From NCBI GenBank assembly GCA_022013385.1, contig JAKLQJ010000207.1, positions 1 to 35,630 on the forward strand: a DNA stretch of 35,630 nucleotides, written 5' to 3'. Within the stretch, counting starts at the first letter, position 1; each line of letters begins with the position of its first letter. This stretch comes from Elusimicrobiota bacterium (GTDB lineage: Bacteria > Elusimicrobiota > Elusimicrobia > Elusimicrobiales > UBA9959). Below are positions 18,217 to 26,331 of the stretch, piece after piece. Under the pieces are notes generated by a model. It was not told the DNA's origin. It did not search any database and saw only the letters and a program-made list of their open reading frames with translations. The position numbers and the translations under genes are program-made.

Positions 18217-19278
18217 TTAAAACATCGTTTCAAAGTAATTCTCAAGATTTTCGCTTTTTATGGGCTTAAATTCTTTTTCGCCGAAAAGTTCGGGATATTC
18301 GCGGTCTACGCCCCGGCACTTGCCGCTTAAAACGCATTTTTCGCAAGACGCGAGCTTTAAGGCCTGCTCGTTTTTCATCATGGACATATTCACCGTTTCC
18401 CCGCCCGGAAGCAAAAGCGGATCCCCGCCTTTTTCCTCCGATTCCCAATCGGCTATAATATTGAGATATTCGGGAAACACACATGGCGGAAAGTTAACCA
18501 GCATCCTGGAAAAAACCGGCATTTTAAGATCTTTTATTATCTTCAAGCCTTCTTTTATTTTTATAGCGGCTTTCGTAACGGGAAGCTTGAGCGCAAGCTT
18601 GTTTTTCCACATTATTCCTCGATAATGCGAATAAATAATATTGTAATAATTTATCCCCAAATCACGATATGCCATCTTGAAAAATTCCGGAAAATTTTTA
18701 TAGTTAAGCCTATTGACAACTTGATTTGTCCCCAGTTCCATGGAAAAAGCTTTTACATTTTCGGCGGCTTTCATGACTTTTGAAAAAGCCCCTTTAGAAT
18801 TAACGAGCTTATCATGAACTTTGGCATTATGCCCGTGTATGGAAATATCAAACATATTAAAGCCGCTTTCAACCAAATGCCGAGCATAAGATTTATCCGA
18901 AAGCTTAAGCCCATTGGTGCATATTTTCACGCAATCATATCCTATTTTTCTCGCGAAAGCGGCAATTTTTCCTATATCATTATTTAAAGTGGGCTCTCCT
19001 CCTATAACGGCCGCTATCCAACACCCTTGTTTTCTTCCTTCATATAAGGCTCGGCAAATCGTCTTAAAATCGGCATCGGGAAAACGCCCGAAATCTTCTT
19101 CTCCGTTATAGCAAAACAAACATCTGTTATTACATATTGAATTTACCGTAACCTCGCACACTTTGGCTTTTTTATTTACAAGCCATTTAATATTTTTAAT
19201 TCTTTCTTTGGCTAAATTTTTATTAATCGGAGGATATTTCTTAACAAGAAGTTCGAGATTGGAAACAAAAATAGACAT
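18217..19278 (-). CDS. Radical SAM protein, CxxCx5CxG family, first gene of left block
   Basis: A 353-residue radical SAM protein with a 45-residue N-terminal extension, then VNSICNNRCLFC (Cys 49, 53, 56) and IGGEP at 92-96. It has ISIHGHNAKVHDKLV and KGAFSKVMKAAEN, in the HxsC manner. The end gives FPPC, CEKC-x5-CRG and REYPELFGEKEF. I take the ATG at 19276-19278, with AAAGGG just upstream, over a TTG one codon earlier. It is the first gene of the long minus-strand block that runs to 4725. The divergent plus-strand HemN-like gene begins 200 bp away. Confidence 0.85.
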   Translation of the reverse strand: MSIFVSNLELLVKKYPPINKNLAKERIKNIKWLVNKKAKVCEVTVNSICNNRCLFCYNGEEDFGRFPDADFKTICRALYEGRKQGCWIAAVIGGEPTLNNDIGKIAAFARKIGYDCVKICTNGLKLSDKSYARHLVESGFNMFDISIHGHNAKVHDKLVNSKGAFSKVMKAAENVKAFSMELGTNQVVNRLNYKNFPEFFKMAYRDLGINYYNIIYSHYRGIMWKNKLALKLPVTKAAIKIKEGLKIIKDLKMPVFSRMLVNFPPCVFPEYLNIIADWESEEKGGDPLLLPGGETVNMSMMKNEQALKLASCEKCVLSGKCRGVDREYPELFGEKEFKPIKSENLENYFETMF

Positions 19279-19479
19279 CAAACCCTTTAAAATAGTATAA
19301 AATTATGCATATCGCATTATGCTGATTTCGCTCAGAAAAATCGCATTAGAGAATTGCTATCTGACTACTAAGAATCATGGCATCTAACACCGTCTAAGAA
19401 ATGATTGGCATTGCCGGCAAGAATTAATAGTTTCTTCTAACGGATCAAAGAAGAGCGACTATTATGTATTATACTAAAA
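19279..19479. promoter_or_regulatory. Divergent promoter region
   Basis: Between two divergent genes. TATACT boxes face both ways: at 19294-19299 on the minus strand (start codon 16 bp on) and at 19470-19475 on the plus strand, only 4 bp before the ATG at 19480. The plus-strand gene could therefore be leaderless. Convincing -35 boxes were not found. Possible operators: the direct repeat ATCGCATTA at 19311-19319 and 19340-19348, and a perfect palindrome TTGCCGGCAA at 19411-19420. Confidence 0.35.
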
Positions 19480-20841
19480 ATGATAAATGTAAAACCCAAC
19501 ATTTTTAACAGGATTCTTGAGAAATTTAAAGCGCTGGATTATACAGGCTACAGCGAGCAATACCCGCCTTTTGCCTCATGGAAAAAAGTCTCTAAAATCA
19601 ATAAAACTGTCGAAAAAGCATGGAGAAAAAGTCTTAAAACAACCGATAAGATAAACTTGTTTGTAAATATCCCTTTTTGCGCCCATAAATGCGCTTTCTG
19701 TTTCCTGCCCGTTATCTGCGTAGGAGAAAAACGAGAACAAATCGACAGATTTATAGAAAAATATTTCAGCGCCCTGTCCAAAGAAGCTCAATTTTACTCC
19801 AAAATATTCAAAGGTTGTGAATTTTCAACTTTATATGTGGGAGGAGGAACTCCTTCTCTGCTTTCTGTATCCCAAATCAATAAATTCTTTGACCTGTTGA
19901 AAAAGAATTTTTCCTTCAGAAAAAACTTGCAAACAACAGTTGAAATGTATCCCCAAAATATAAATAAAAATATTGTCGAAGCATTCAGGAAAAACGGAAC
20001 CAACAGGGTATGCATAGGAGTTCAGAGTTTAGACCAAAAAGTGCTGACGGGAATACAAAGGCGGCAAGATATCAAAGAAGTAAAAAAGGCGTTTAATATA
20101 TTGAGGGAATTAGGTATTTCCAAGATAAATATTGATTTGATATGCGGGCTTCCATGGCAAACCCAAGAAAGTTTTATAAAAGACCTGAAAAGCACAATCA
20201 AATTAAAACCCGATCAGATACATATAAACGCTTTTATGAATACGCCATATACCATATATTCCATAAAAGGCGGCAAACAGCCCGATTATAAAAAAATAGA
20301 ATCAATAAGGAAAAAATCTTTTGATATTCTAAAATCCATAGGATATATAAAAGTTGATTCCGATTCCATGGGGCTTACGCCAAAATCAAAAAATTTTCAA
20401 ACAGCCGATTTATGGGATAAAAAATCCTTGCTAGGCATAGGACTCGGAGCAATATCGAGAGCCTACGGGGAAATAAGAAGCATAAACACCATAACATGGA
20501 AAGACTACTGCGACGCTCCCAAAAATGGGAGAATACCCCTAGAAAGAATCTCGCAAATGACATTGGAAGATGAAATGATTTTCTATGTTCTTGAAAAGGC
20601 GGCAAATTTTGGTTATATAGATTTAAACGAATTTGAAAAACTTTTTAATAAAAAATTTGAAAACATATTTGATGAAGAATTTAAAGTGCTTGAAAAATTT
20701 GGAGCTAAACGGAAAAAAGAAAAATTAATAATTCCGCATAAACTCAGAAATGATTTGCGCAGATTATTTTACAAATTGCCGATCATCGCGCAAGGATTGA
20801 GAAATTCAAAATTGAAACCCGAATTTCTAAAAAAATTTTGA
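19480..20841 (+). CDS. HemN-like radical SAM protein (plus strand)
   Basis: A 453-residue HemN/HemW-like protein and the only plus-strand gene I can support. NIPFCAHKCAFC gives Cys 67, 71 and 74, and GGGTP is at 121-125. VEMYPQN, IGVQSLDQ and ICGLPWQTQESF are the standard landmarks. As in 333-1721, the fourth HemN cysteine is not in its usual place. The N-terminus (FNRILEKF, YPPFASWKK) aligns with that gene, so the two are paralogues at opposite ends of the left block. No ribosome site precedes the ATG, and a TATACT box lies 4 bp upstream, so leaderless translation is possible. A hairpin-plus-T terminator follows at 20908-20942. Confidence 0.85.
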   Translation: MINVKPNIFNRILEKFKALDYTGYSEQYPPFASWKKVSKINKTVEKAWRKSLKTTDKINLFVNIPFCAHKCAFCFLPVICVGEKREQIDRFIEKYFSALSKEAQFYSKIFKGCEFSTLYVGGGTPSLLSVSQINKFFDLLKKNFSFRKNLQTTVEMYPQNINKNIVEAFRKNGTNRVCIGVQSLDQKVLTGIQRRQDIKEVKKAFNILRELGISKINIDLICGLPWQTQESFIKDLKSTIKLKPDQIHINAFMNTPYTIYSIKGGKQPDYKKIESIRKKSFDILKSIGYIKVDSDSMGLTPKSKNFQTADLWDKKSLLGIGLGAISRAYGEIRSINTITWKDYCDAPKNGRIPLERISQMTLEDEMIFYVLEKAANFGYIDLNEFEKLFNKKFENIFDEEFKVLEKFGAKRKKEKLIIPHKLRNDLRRLFYKLPIIAQGLRNSKLKPEFLKKF

Positions 20842-20907
20842 CCTTTGAAACAAACTCACACCATCCGCAACCTTTTTATTTCCTCGTTAAAAACAACTGT
20901 GCTACGC

Positions 20908-20942
20908 CCGCAGCGATTGGAAAAAGAAAAGGCTGCGGTTTT
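20908..20942 (+). terminator. Intrinsic terminator of plus-strand HemN-like gene
   Basis: CCGCAGC (20908-20914) pairs with GCTGCGG (20932-20938), a perfect 7-bp G+C-rich stem with a 17-nt A-rich loop, immediately followed by TTTT. It lies 67 bp after the stop at 20841, between convergent genes, where a terminator is expected. The loop is longer than usual. Confidence 0.55.
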
Positions 20943-21007
20943 CCGCCTGATTGCGCGCTTAGGGCAACATCAGTCCGCGAAGAAGGATTAAAACATTCGG
21001 TAAATTA

Positions 21008-21967
21008 TCATACCGCTAACTTAATCGGTTTATTTTTCTCAGTTTTTGCGCCTGTTCTCCTGCGTCTTATTTCTTCCAATATTACCTCGGCGGATTTATC
21101 CGAAGCCTTCAATTCTTTTGCGCCGTAAATTTTAAAATAGGCATTATCAAGGCCTGGACAAATACCCGAAAGCTTACAACTCATGCATGATTTGCGATGT
21201 TTTGCGTGAGGAAGATATGACTTATCGCCATTAGGCAATGTCCACACATAAATCGCAAGAGTTTCAAATCCATTCATAAAACACAAAGGGACATCGTCAA
21301 CAACCATAAGCATATCGCGCTTTTTGCAAAACTGAGCCGCTTTAATCAGATAAGGCGATATATCACTTAATTTCGGCACCAAATATTTCCTATTCTCCAC
21401 CTGACCTTCAACATGAACAATATTAAAGCCCATACAAAGAATTGACGGGAAATGTTTTGCTATGAACCGAACATAACTCGGCATTGTGGTATAATTCAAT
21501 TTATTAATTACAAAGGTAACACGCACTTTATCCCCTCCGGCAATTTCAATGAGGTTATTAAGAGCCTTGACCTTTTTATTATAAGAGCCTTTTGTCTGCG
21601 TAATAAAATCACATACCTTGGAAATATGAGACGGGAAATTAACATTAAACTGATCCACCCCCGCATCCACCAGTTTACGGATTAAATCAACATTTTGCGC
21701 CAATAATACCGCATTAGTACGCAATATAATAGATTTAACGCCTCTTTTTTTTGCATCCTTTACCCAACGCACCACATCTTTTGACAGCGTAGGCTCCCAG
21801 CCTCCGACTTGCAAAACATCATCGGCCAGTTTAATACTTTCCATAACCTCATTATCGCTTTGTTTGATATTCCTGTTTTTAGCTGAGCAAAACACGCAGT
21901 TTAGATTACACCTTTCAGAAATGGTCAAATAATTATCACTTTCTTCAATTTTTTGTTTTCTTTTCAT
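21008..21967 (-). CDS. Radical SAM protein with GGWEP variant, CxxCx5CxG family
   Basis: A 319-residue radical SAM protein closely related to 4725-5657 (shared RKYLVPKLS, LNYTTMPSYVRFIA). ERCNLNCVFC supplies Cys 20, 24 and 27. The GGEP strand reads VGGWEP (54-59), one residue inserted. VPLC precedes MNGFETL, and CMSC-x5-CPG with NAYFKIYG ends the core; a basic tail of about 35 residues follows. I chose the ATG at 21965-21967 because GGAGGGG lies 4 bp before it. A longer frame to 22084 would begin upstream of the likely promoter at 22062-22070. It is separated from the genes on both sides and probably transcribed alone. Confidence 0.85.
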   Translation of the reverse strand: MKRKQKIEESDNYLTISERCNLNCVFCSAKNRNIKQSDNEVMESIKLADDVLQVGGWEPTLSKDVVRWVKDAKKRGVKSIILRTNAVLLAQNVDLIRKLVDAGVDQFNVNFPSHISKVCDFITQTKGSYNKKVKALNNLIEIAGGDKVRVTFVINKLNYTTMPSYVRFIAKHFPSILCMGFNIVHVEGQVENRKYLVPKLSDISPYLIKAAQFCKKRDMLMVVDDVPLCFMNGFETLAIYVWTLPNGDKSYLPHAKHRKSCMSCKLSGICPGLDNAYFKIYGAKELKASDKSAEVILEEIRRRRTGAKTEKNKPIKLAV

Positions 21968-22061
21968 ATCCCCTCCGTCTAAAGAACGCTTTTTACATTG
22001 ATAGCCATGCATACGGAAATTAGGACTTACCTTTAATTGTCGCGTTTTTAGAATATAAACG

Positions 22062-22070
22062 ATTATACCA
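22062..22070 (-). promoter_or_regulatory. Extended -10 promoter for 21008-21967
   Basis: The minus strand reads TGGTATAAT here, a perfect -10 hexamer with the TGn extension. No good -35 was found, as is common for extended -10 promoters. Transcription would begin near 22055, giving an 85-90 nt leader to the ATG at 21967. Confidence 0.5.
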
Positions 22071-22167
22071 TAAATGGACACCAAATCATCTCATAAATCA
22101 GCACTAAATATAAATTCTAAAAGAGCTTTAAATCAACGCGTTTTAGCAAAATTGTTTCTTTGTTTTT

Positions 22168-22184
22168 CAGAGCCTTAGGCTCTG
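22168..22184. other. Short perfect hairpin after the double-domain rSAM operon
   Basis: CAGAGCC, loop TTA, GGCTCTG. It begins 12 bp after the minus-strand stop at 22197 and is positioned like a terminator or 3' processing hairpin. The minus strand continues with A's, not T's, so it is not a canonical intrinsic terminator. Confidence 0.45.
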
Positions 22185-22196
22185 CAACAAAATTAC

Positions 22197-24236
22197 TTAA
22201 TCGTTGCTCCGCTTATCAATTTCTCCGCTAAAAAGTCCCGAAGCAAGTTTTAGATTTTTTAATGCCGAAACCGCCAGATTCCTCCGCTTGCGGTCATGCA
22301 GATACATTTCCACAGAGAGCTTTTTCCACCATTTCAAAACCATAGTGTCAAAAGCTTGTTTAGAAGATAGGCTTGAACCCACTCTCTCTTTTTGAATATT
22401 TTGAACTGTTAAGCAAATATTTCCGCCGCAATCAAATGAAACACAAGCTGTAGAAGAACCGCCATTTCGCGCTAAGTAAGGAGCGCAATTTTCAATAAAA
22501 ACACCTTGCAATCCTTTCAAATATCGCCCCGTTTTTTCCAAACTTGCGCTAAATTTCAAGCAAGAATTCAATGATGCTTCCGCGGGAATTTTTATTTCCA
22601 ACCGAACAATGCTCGCCCCGCGGTAAACAATTTTTTTAATTCTGCGCTGGGGATTCTCGCCATGCATAATGTTAAGACCGCAAATGAGCCGATCTGAACC
22701 AAGTTTTTTAAGCAAATATTTAAACTTACTTCCCGCAATATTCTCAACATTTCGCACACATAAAAAAATATTGTGTTCCGCAAGAAATTCTATTTCTCCA
22801 AAGTCCAAACAATAATCGGATACTTCCGCTATAATCCGCAGTTTTTTGCCAAGCATTTTGGTTTTCATAAGAGAATAAAACACAATTTTTTCAAAAATTT
22901 CAAAAACATCGCATGAACCTGATATAAAGAAAACAAGTTCCTTGAAATTCCCTTTAGAATAAATAAAATAATCAAAAGCCTCTCTTAAATCGGCAAGTTC
23001 TCCGTATTTTTCGTTCAGTTCAACCTTTAATCGCTTAATTTCTTTGTCACATATGCGGGGAGGCAAATGTTCCATATCACCAAATTTTCTATCACGAGAA
23101 AGATCCGACATTATTCCTTCAGCCCTAAGATATTGGCCCAGTTTCTCCTCAAAAATTCTGAAGACATTTACTGTGCTGCCAAACAGCTTATCGGGGTCAA
23201 TTCCTTTTAGCTTTATGCCGAAATAAAGCAAAATGGGATTAGAAATGTATTTGGTAAGATTATAACGCTTGTCTGTTTTTCGAAGAAAGCGAGCGGCAGA
23301 AACTCGCAATCGCGCAGCTTTAATATAATCCAGTCCGGACTTAATGTCGCCTATTCTATATTTGTATCTATTTTTTCCGTAGGTTGAAACCAATCCGCAC
23401 GGATAAAAAAAACCATCGGGTCCCAGAGACACTTCTCTAAATCCCGGCAGACAGGAAAGCGCCTCTCCTCTCTCTTTCAATTGAAGAAAATCCAATCCGA
23501 AACGGAAAGTATTAAAAGACGATATTCCAGCAGGCACGAGCTCTTTGTAATAAGAAGCTAGGCGTTCCAATCCGATTTTAAGAAGTTTTAGACTCCCTGC
23601 ATCCCAGACTTCCAAATATTTCATATTGATTTGAACTTCCTTAAAATTAAGACTCCTAAGAAACTTGACATTATCGGCAATATCCATAACATTATTGCTT
23701 GTCACTGTCATGCCAACAGATATATTGCGCACCAGTTCCGTCGGTATTTTCTCCAAATTTTTCATAACTATTTCAAAAGGAGAACTCAAGCTGTTTGCGC
23801 GAAACACACGATTGCGATCATTTGATGACATAACTCCGTCCAAACTTAGCACAAGCTTAACGCCTTGTTCCAATAAACGGGAAACATTATCTTCGTTCAA
23901 GAGAATTCCATTGGTAAAAACCTCTATTTTTAACGGATATTTCACCTTTTTTCTGAGAAACCTTACGGTTTTATCCACCACAGGAAAACATAGAAACGGT
24001 TCGCCTCCGGCTATGGCTATTTTCTCTATCTTGGAAATATCCCTTCCTCTCATATAATTTTCAATTCCGGTCTTGACCTGTTCAAAAGACAAGAAAGTCG
24101 GTTTTCCGCTGTTCAGTGTTTCGTAATAACAATAACGGCATGCCATATTACAACGATTGGTGAGACAAATATCAAGAGAACAGGCCGTATGCATGCATTT
24201 TAAAGCCACATTATCGTTTTTTAAAACTTTGCTCAT
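22197..24236 (-). CDS. Double-domain protein: radical SAM plus degenerate second rSAM-like domain (C)
   Basis: A 679-residue protein, last of three tandem relatives. The N-terminal rSAM domain has TNRCNMACRYC (Cys 29, 33, 36), AGGEP at 76-80, EVFTNG and LSLDG. A SPASM-like stretch keeps LGPDGFFYPCG, but later cysteines are lost. After a conserved FGD-x3-H-x-P linker (about 386-392), residues 418-495 (REAFDYFIYSKGNFKEL, FYSLMK, KLRIIAEVSD, AEHNIFLCV) follow the strand-helix order of an rSAM domain without CxxxCxxC or GGEP. CVSFDCGGNIC occurs near the end. Its ATG shares ATGA with the previous stop. Perhaps the second domain binds a peptide or makes a pseudo-dimer (inference). Confidence 0.8.
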   Translation of the reverse strand: MSKVLKNDNVALKCMHTACSLDICLTNRCNMACRYCYYETLNSGKPTFLSFEQVKTGIENYMRGRDISKIEKIAIAGGEPFLCFPVVDKTVRFLRKKVKYPLKIEVFTNGILLNEDNVSRLLEQGVKLVLSLDGVMSSNDRNRVFRANSLSSPFEIVMKNLEKIPTELVRNISVGMTVTSNNVMDIADNVKFLRSLNFKEVQINMKYLEVWDAGSLKLLKIGLERLASYYKELVPAGISSFNTFRFGLDFLQLKERGEALSCLPGFREVSLGPDGFFYPCGLVSTYGKNRYKYRIGDIKSGLDYIKAARLRVSAARFLRKTDKRYNLTKYISNPILLYFGIKLKGIDPDKLFGSTVNVFRIFEEKLGQYLRAEGIMSDLSRDRKFGDMEHLPPRICDKEIKRLKVELNEKYGELADLREAFDYFIYSKGNFKELVFFISGSCDVFEIFEKIVFYSLMKTKMLGKKLRIIAEVSDYCLDFGEIEFLAEHNIFLCVRNVENIAGSKFKYLLKKLGSDRLICGLNIMHGENPQRRIKKIVYRGASIVRLEIKIPAEASLNSCLKFSASLEKTGRYLKGLQGVFIENCAPYLARNGGSSTACVSFDCGGNICLTVQNIQKERVGSSLSSKQAFDTMVLKWWKKLSVEMYLHDRKRRNLAVSALKNLKLASGLFSGEIDKRSND

Positions 24237-26326
24237 AGCGAAACCTTTGTATGATTATTAGCGCTCTCAAGGCAATGAAAAGAACTATGTCTTTCCGATT
24301 CTCGATAACATTGTTTAATATACCTACGCCCAATTCCGGAAATAAGAAGCTTTCCAATCAATTCTTTAAATTTTTTATCAAGGTTTGACTGCATAATATT
24401 TTCCGCGGTATTTTTAAAGGAACAATGAGCGCATCTGCTCGAATATCCTTTGCGAACGCAAATTTTCAATTCTCTCTCAAATACGCTCATGGTTTCACCA
24501 ATATTTGATTTTTCTCCTTCAAAACTTAAAAAACCGTTGCCATTCATTTTTAGGCGCCGAGATAAGGGACATTTAATGGCCATTTTGGATTTATCTGAAT
24601 TTTGTAATAAGCTAAGAAAATTCATAAAGAAAATGGGGCGCTCTTTATTTATAAATCGTGAAAAAACCATTTTCTTAAAATTTTCCCAGACTCGCGGACA
24701 TATACGCTTTCTTGACATTATGATAAAATGAAAAAAACCGGTCATTGCAGTTTTGCTAATTTTTATAGGCCACATTGAGCCGATTGCTTGAATCTCAATT
24801 TGAATCTTTTCAGGCCGAAGTTTTTGTAACAGCTCAGTCAGCCTTCCGCTCCTAGGCAAATTGCGGCATAATCTGAGAAAAATATCATGTTCCGCCATAA
24901 AATCCGCTTCCTGAAAATCCGGCCATTCATTTTTTACGGCTTCTATTATAATCCTTATCCTTTTTTTTAAATATTTCGCCTTAAGAAGACTATAAACACA
25001 TATTCCCTTTACATTCTCAAAGGTAGCCGAACCAAAACATCCGCTCAATATAAGTTCTTTTTCATTGCCTTGAGAATATAGCATGTTATCGACAGCCTCA
25101 CGGGCCTGCCATAATTTCAAAAATTTTCCCCTGTCCGTCATTTCTACGCGCATACATTTTATAGGCTCCGAGCATTCATTTTTTGGTTTATGAAAAAAAT
25201 CGCCAAAATCCCTGTCGGATTCTAAAAGTGCGGCAATACTGTCGCTATCCACCACTTGATGAACACTTGAAGAAGAAAGATAAAGACTTTCTCCGCTACT
25301 AAGCAATTTTACGGGATCATTTCCGATTATCCTGCTGTAAAAATAAAGATTAACGGGGCAAGCTGCATAACCCTTAAAATACGCCATAGAAAAATAATCT
25401 TTTACTTCTTTCAGAACAATTTTTATTTTTTTCAAATCTATTCCGTCTTTTAAATTTCCAAGTTTGTATAAGCTTCGGGCTGAGTCTTGCGCCGAAATAA
25501 GCCCTGTCGGATAAAAACTTCCATCCGGACCGAGAGAAAGTTCTCTAAAAGAAGGCAATCTGAGTATGGCATCCTTTTCCTCTCTTGAAAAAAGAAAATC
25601 CAGTCCCACAGGGCTTCTTCCATAGTTTTGAAAAGATTGTCCGGCCATTTTAGCGCATATGCTCTTTACTTTAAGCAAAACTCTTTCAAGAAGTTTCAAT
25701 TTAGACGGCTTCCAAATCTCAAGAATATCTATGTCTACAAGCACTTCTTTAAACCCCAATCCGGCCAAAAACTTTATATTGGTGTCCATATGTTCAACGG
25801 TTTTGGAATTAAAAGTAACTCCGGCATACATCTTTCCAACCCTTTTGGAGCCAAGTTTCCTGAGATTTGCCATAATAACATCAAAAACGGAATGAGAACT
25901 TGCCGCTCTAAAATGACGATTAATATCCGTGGTTTTTTTGTCTCCGTCAATGCTTACTATAATTTTTATCCCTTGAGACAATAAAAAATCTATTTTGTTT
26001 ACAGTCATCAATGTCCCATTCGTAAAAAGTTCTATTTCAACTTTGGGGCCAACCGCGCGGCGCGCATATTTCACCACCTTTGCCAAAAGCGGAAAATCCA
26101 AAAAAGGCTCTCCTCCTCCTATGGATATTTTTTCTATCCCGCCGCCGCGACTTTTGAGATAAAGATCCAATCCGTGCGAAATCTGTTTAAAAGAAAGTTT
26201 GACCGGTTTCGCCCGCGCTTTTGCGGACCAATAACAGTATCGGCAAGACATATTGCATATATTGGAAAGACAAATATCAAATTCGGGCGGTATGGCGGAT
26301 TGAATGACAGAATTGCTTTTTTTCAT
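24233..26326 (-). CDS. Double-domain protein: radical SAM plus degenerate second rSAM-like domain (B)
   Basis: A 697-residue relative of its two neighbours. Active-looking N-terminal half: SNICNMSCRYC (Cys 24, 28, 31), GGGEP at 70-74, ELFTNG, VSIDG. The SPASM stretch reads LGPDGSFYPTG, so the usual PC cysteine is replaced by Thr; AACPVN keeps one ligand. The linker motif FGDFFHKP is followed by the degenerate second domain at about 408-486 (REAVDNMLYSQGNEKEL, VYSLLKAK, IRIIIEAV, AEHDIFL). The C-terminus has KCPLSRRL, SSRCAHCS and scattered cysteines, perhaps a second reduced SPASM region. It lies 5 bp after 26332-28452 and overlaps 22197-24236 by 4 bp. Confidence 0.8.
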   Translation of the reverse strand: MKKSNSVIQSAIPPEFDICLSNICNMSCRYCYWSAKARAKPVKLSFKQISHGLDLYLKSRGGGIEKISIGGGEPFLDFPLLAKVVKYARRAVGPKVEIELFTNGTLMTVNKIDFLLSQGIKIIVSIDGDKKTTDINRHFRAASSHSVFDVIMANLRKLGSKRVGKMYAGVTFNSKTVEHMDTNIKFLAGLGFKEVLVDIDILEIWKPSKLKLLERVLLKVKSICAKMAGQSFQNYGRSPVGLDFLFSREEKDAILRLPSFRELSLGPDGSFYPTGLISAQDSARSLYKLGNLKDGIDLKKIKIVLKEVKDYFSMAYFKGYAACPVNLYFYSRIIGNDPVKLLSSGESLYLSSSSVHQVVDSDSIAALLESDRDFGDFFHKPKNECSEPIKCMRVEMTDRGKFLKLWQAREAVDNMLYSQGNEKELILSGCFGSATFENVKGICVYSLLKAKYLKKRIRIIIEAVKNEWPDFQEADFMAEHDIFLRLCRNLPRSGRLTELLQKLRPEKIQIEIQAIGSMWPIKISKTAMTGFFHFIIMSRKRICPRVWENFKKMVFSRFINKERPIFFMNFLSLLQNSDKSKMAIKCPLSRRLKMNGNGFLSFEGEKSNIGETMSVFERELKICVRKGYSSRCAHCSFKNTAENIMQSNLDKKFKELIGKLLISGIGRRYIKQCYRESERHSSFHCLESANNHTKVSL

Positions 26327-26331
26327 AATTT

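Noticed and set aside
20838-21128. Plus-strand frame of 96 residues overlapping the end of the HemN-like gene
   Set aside because: It runs through the terminator hairpin and over the 3' end of the minus-strand rSAM gene, with no ribosome site and no recognisable domain.
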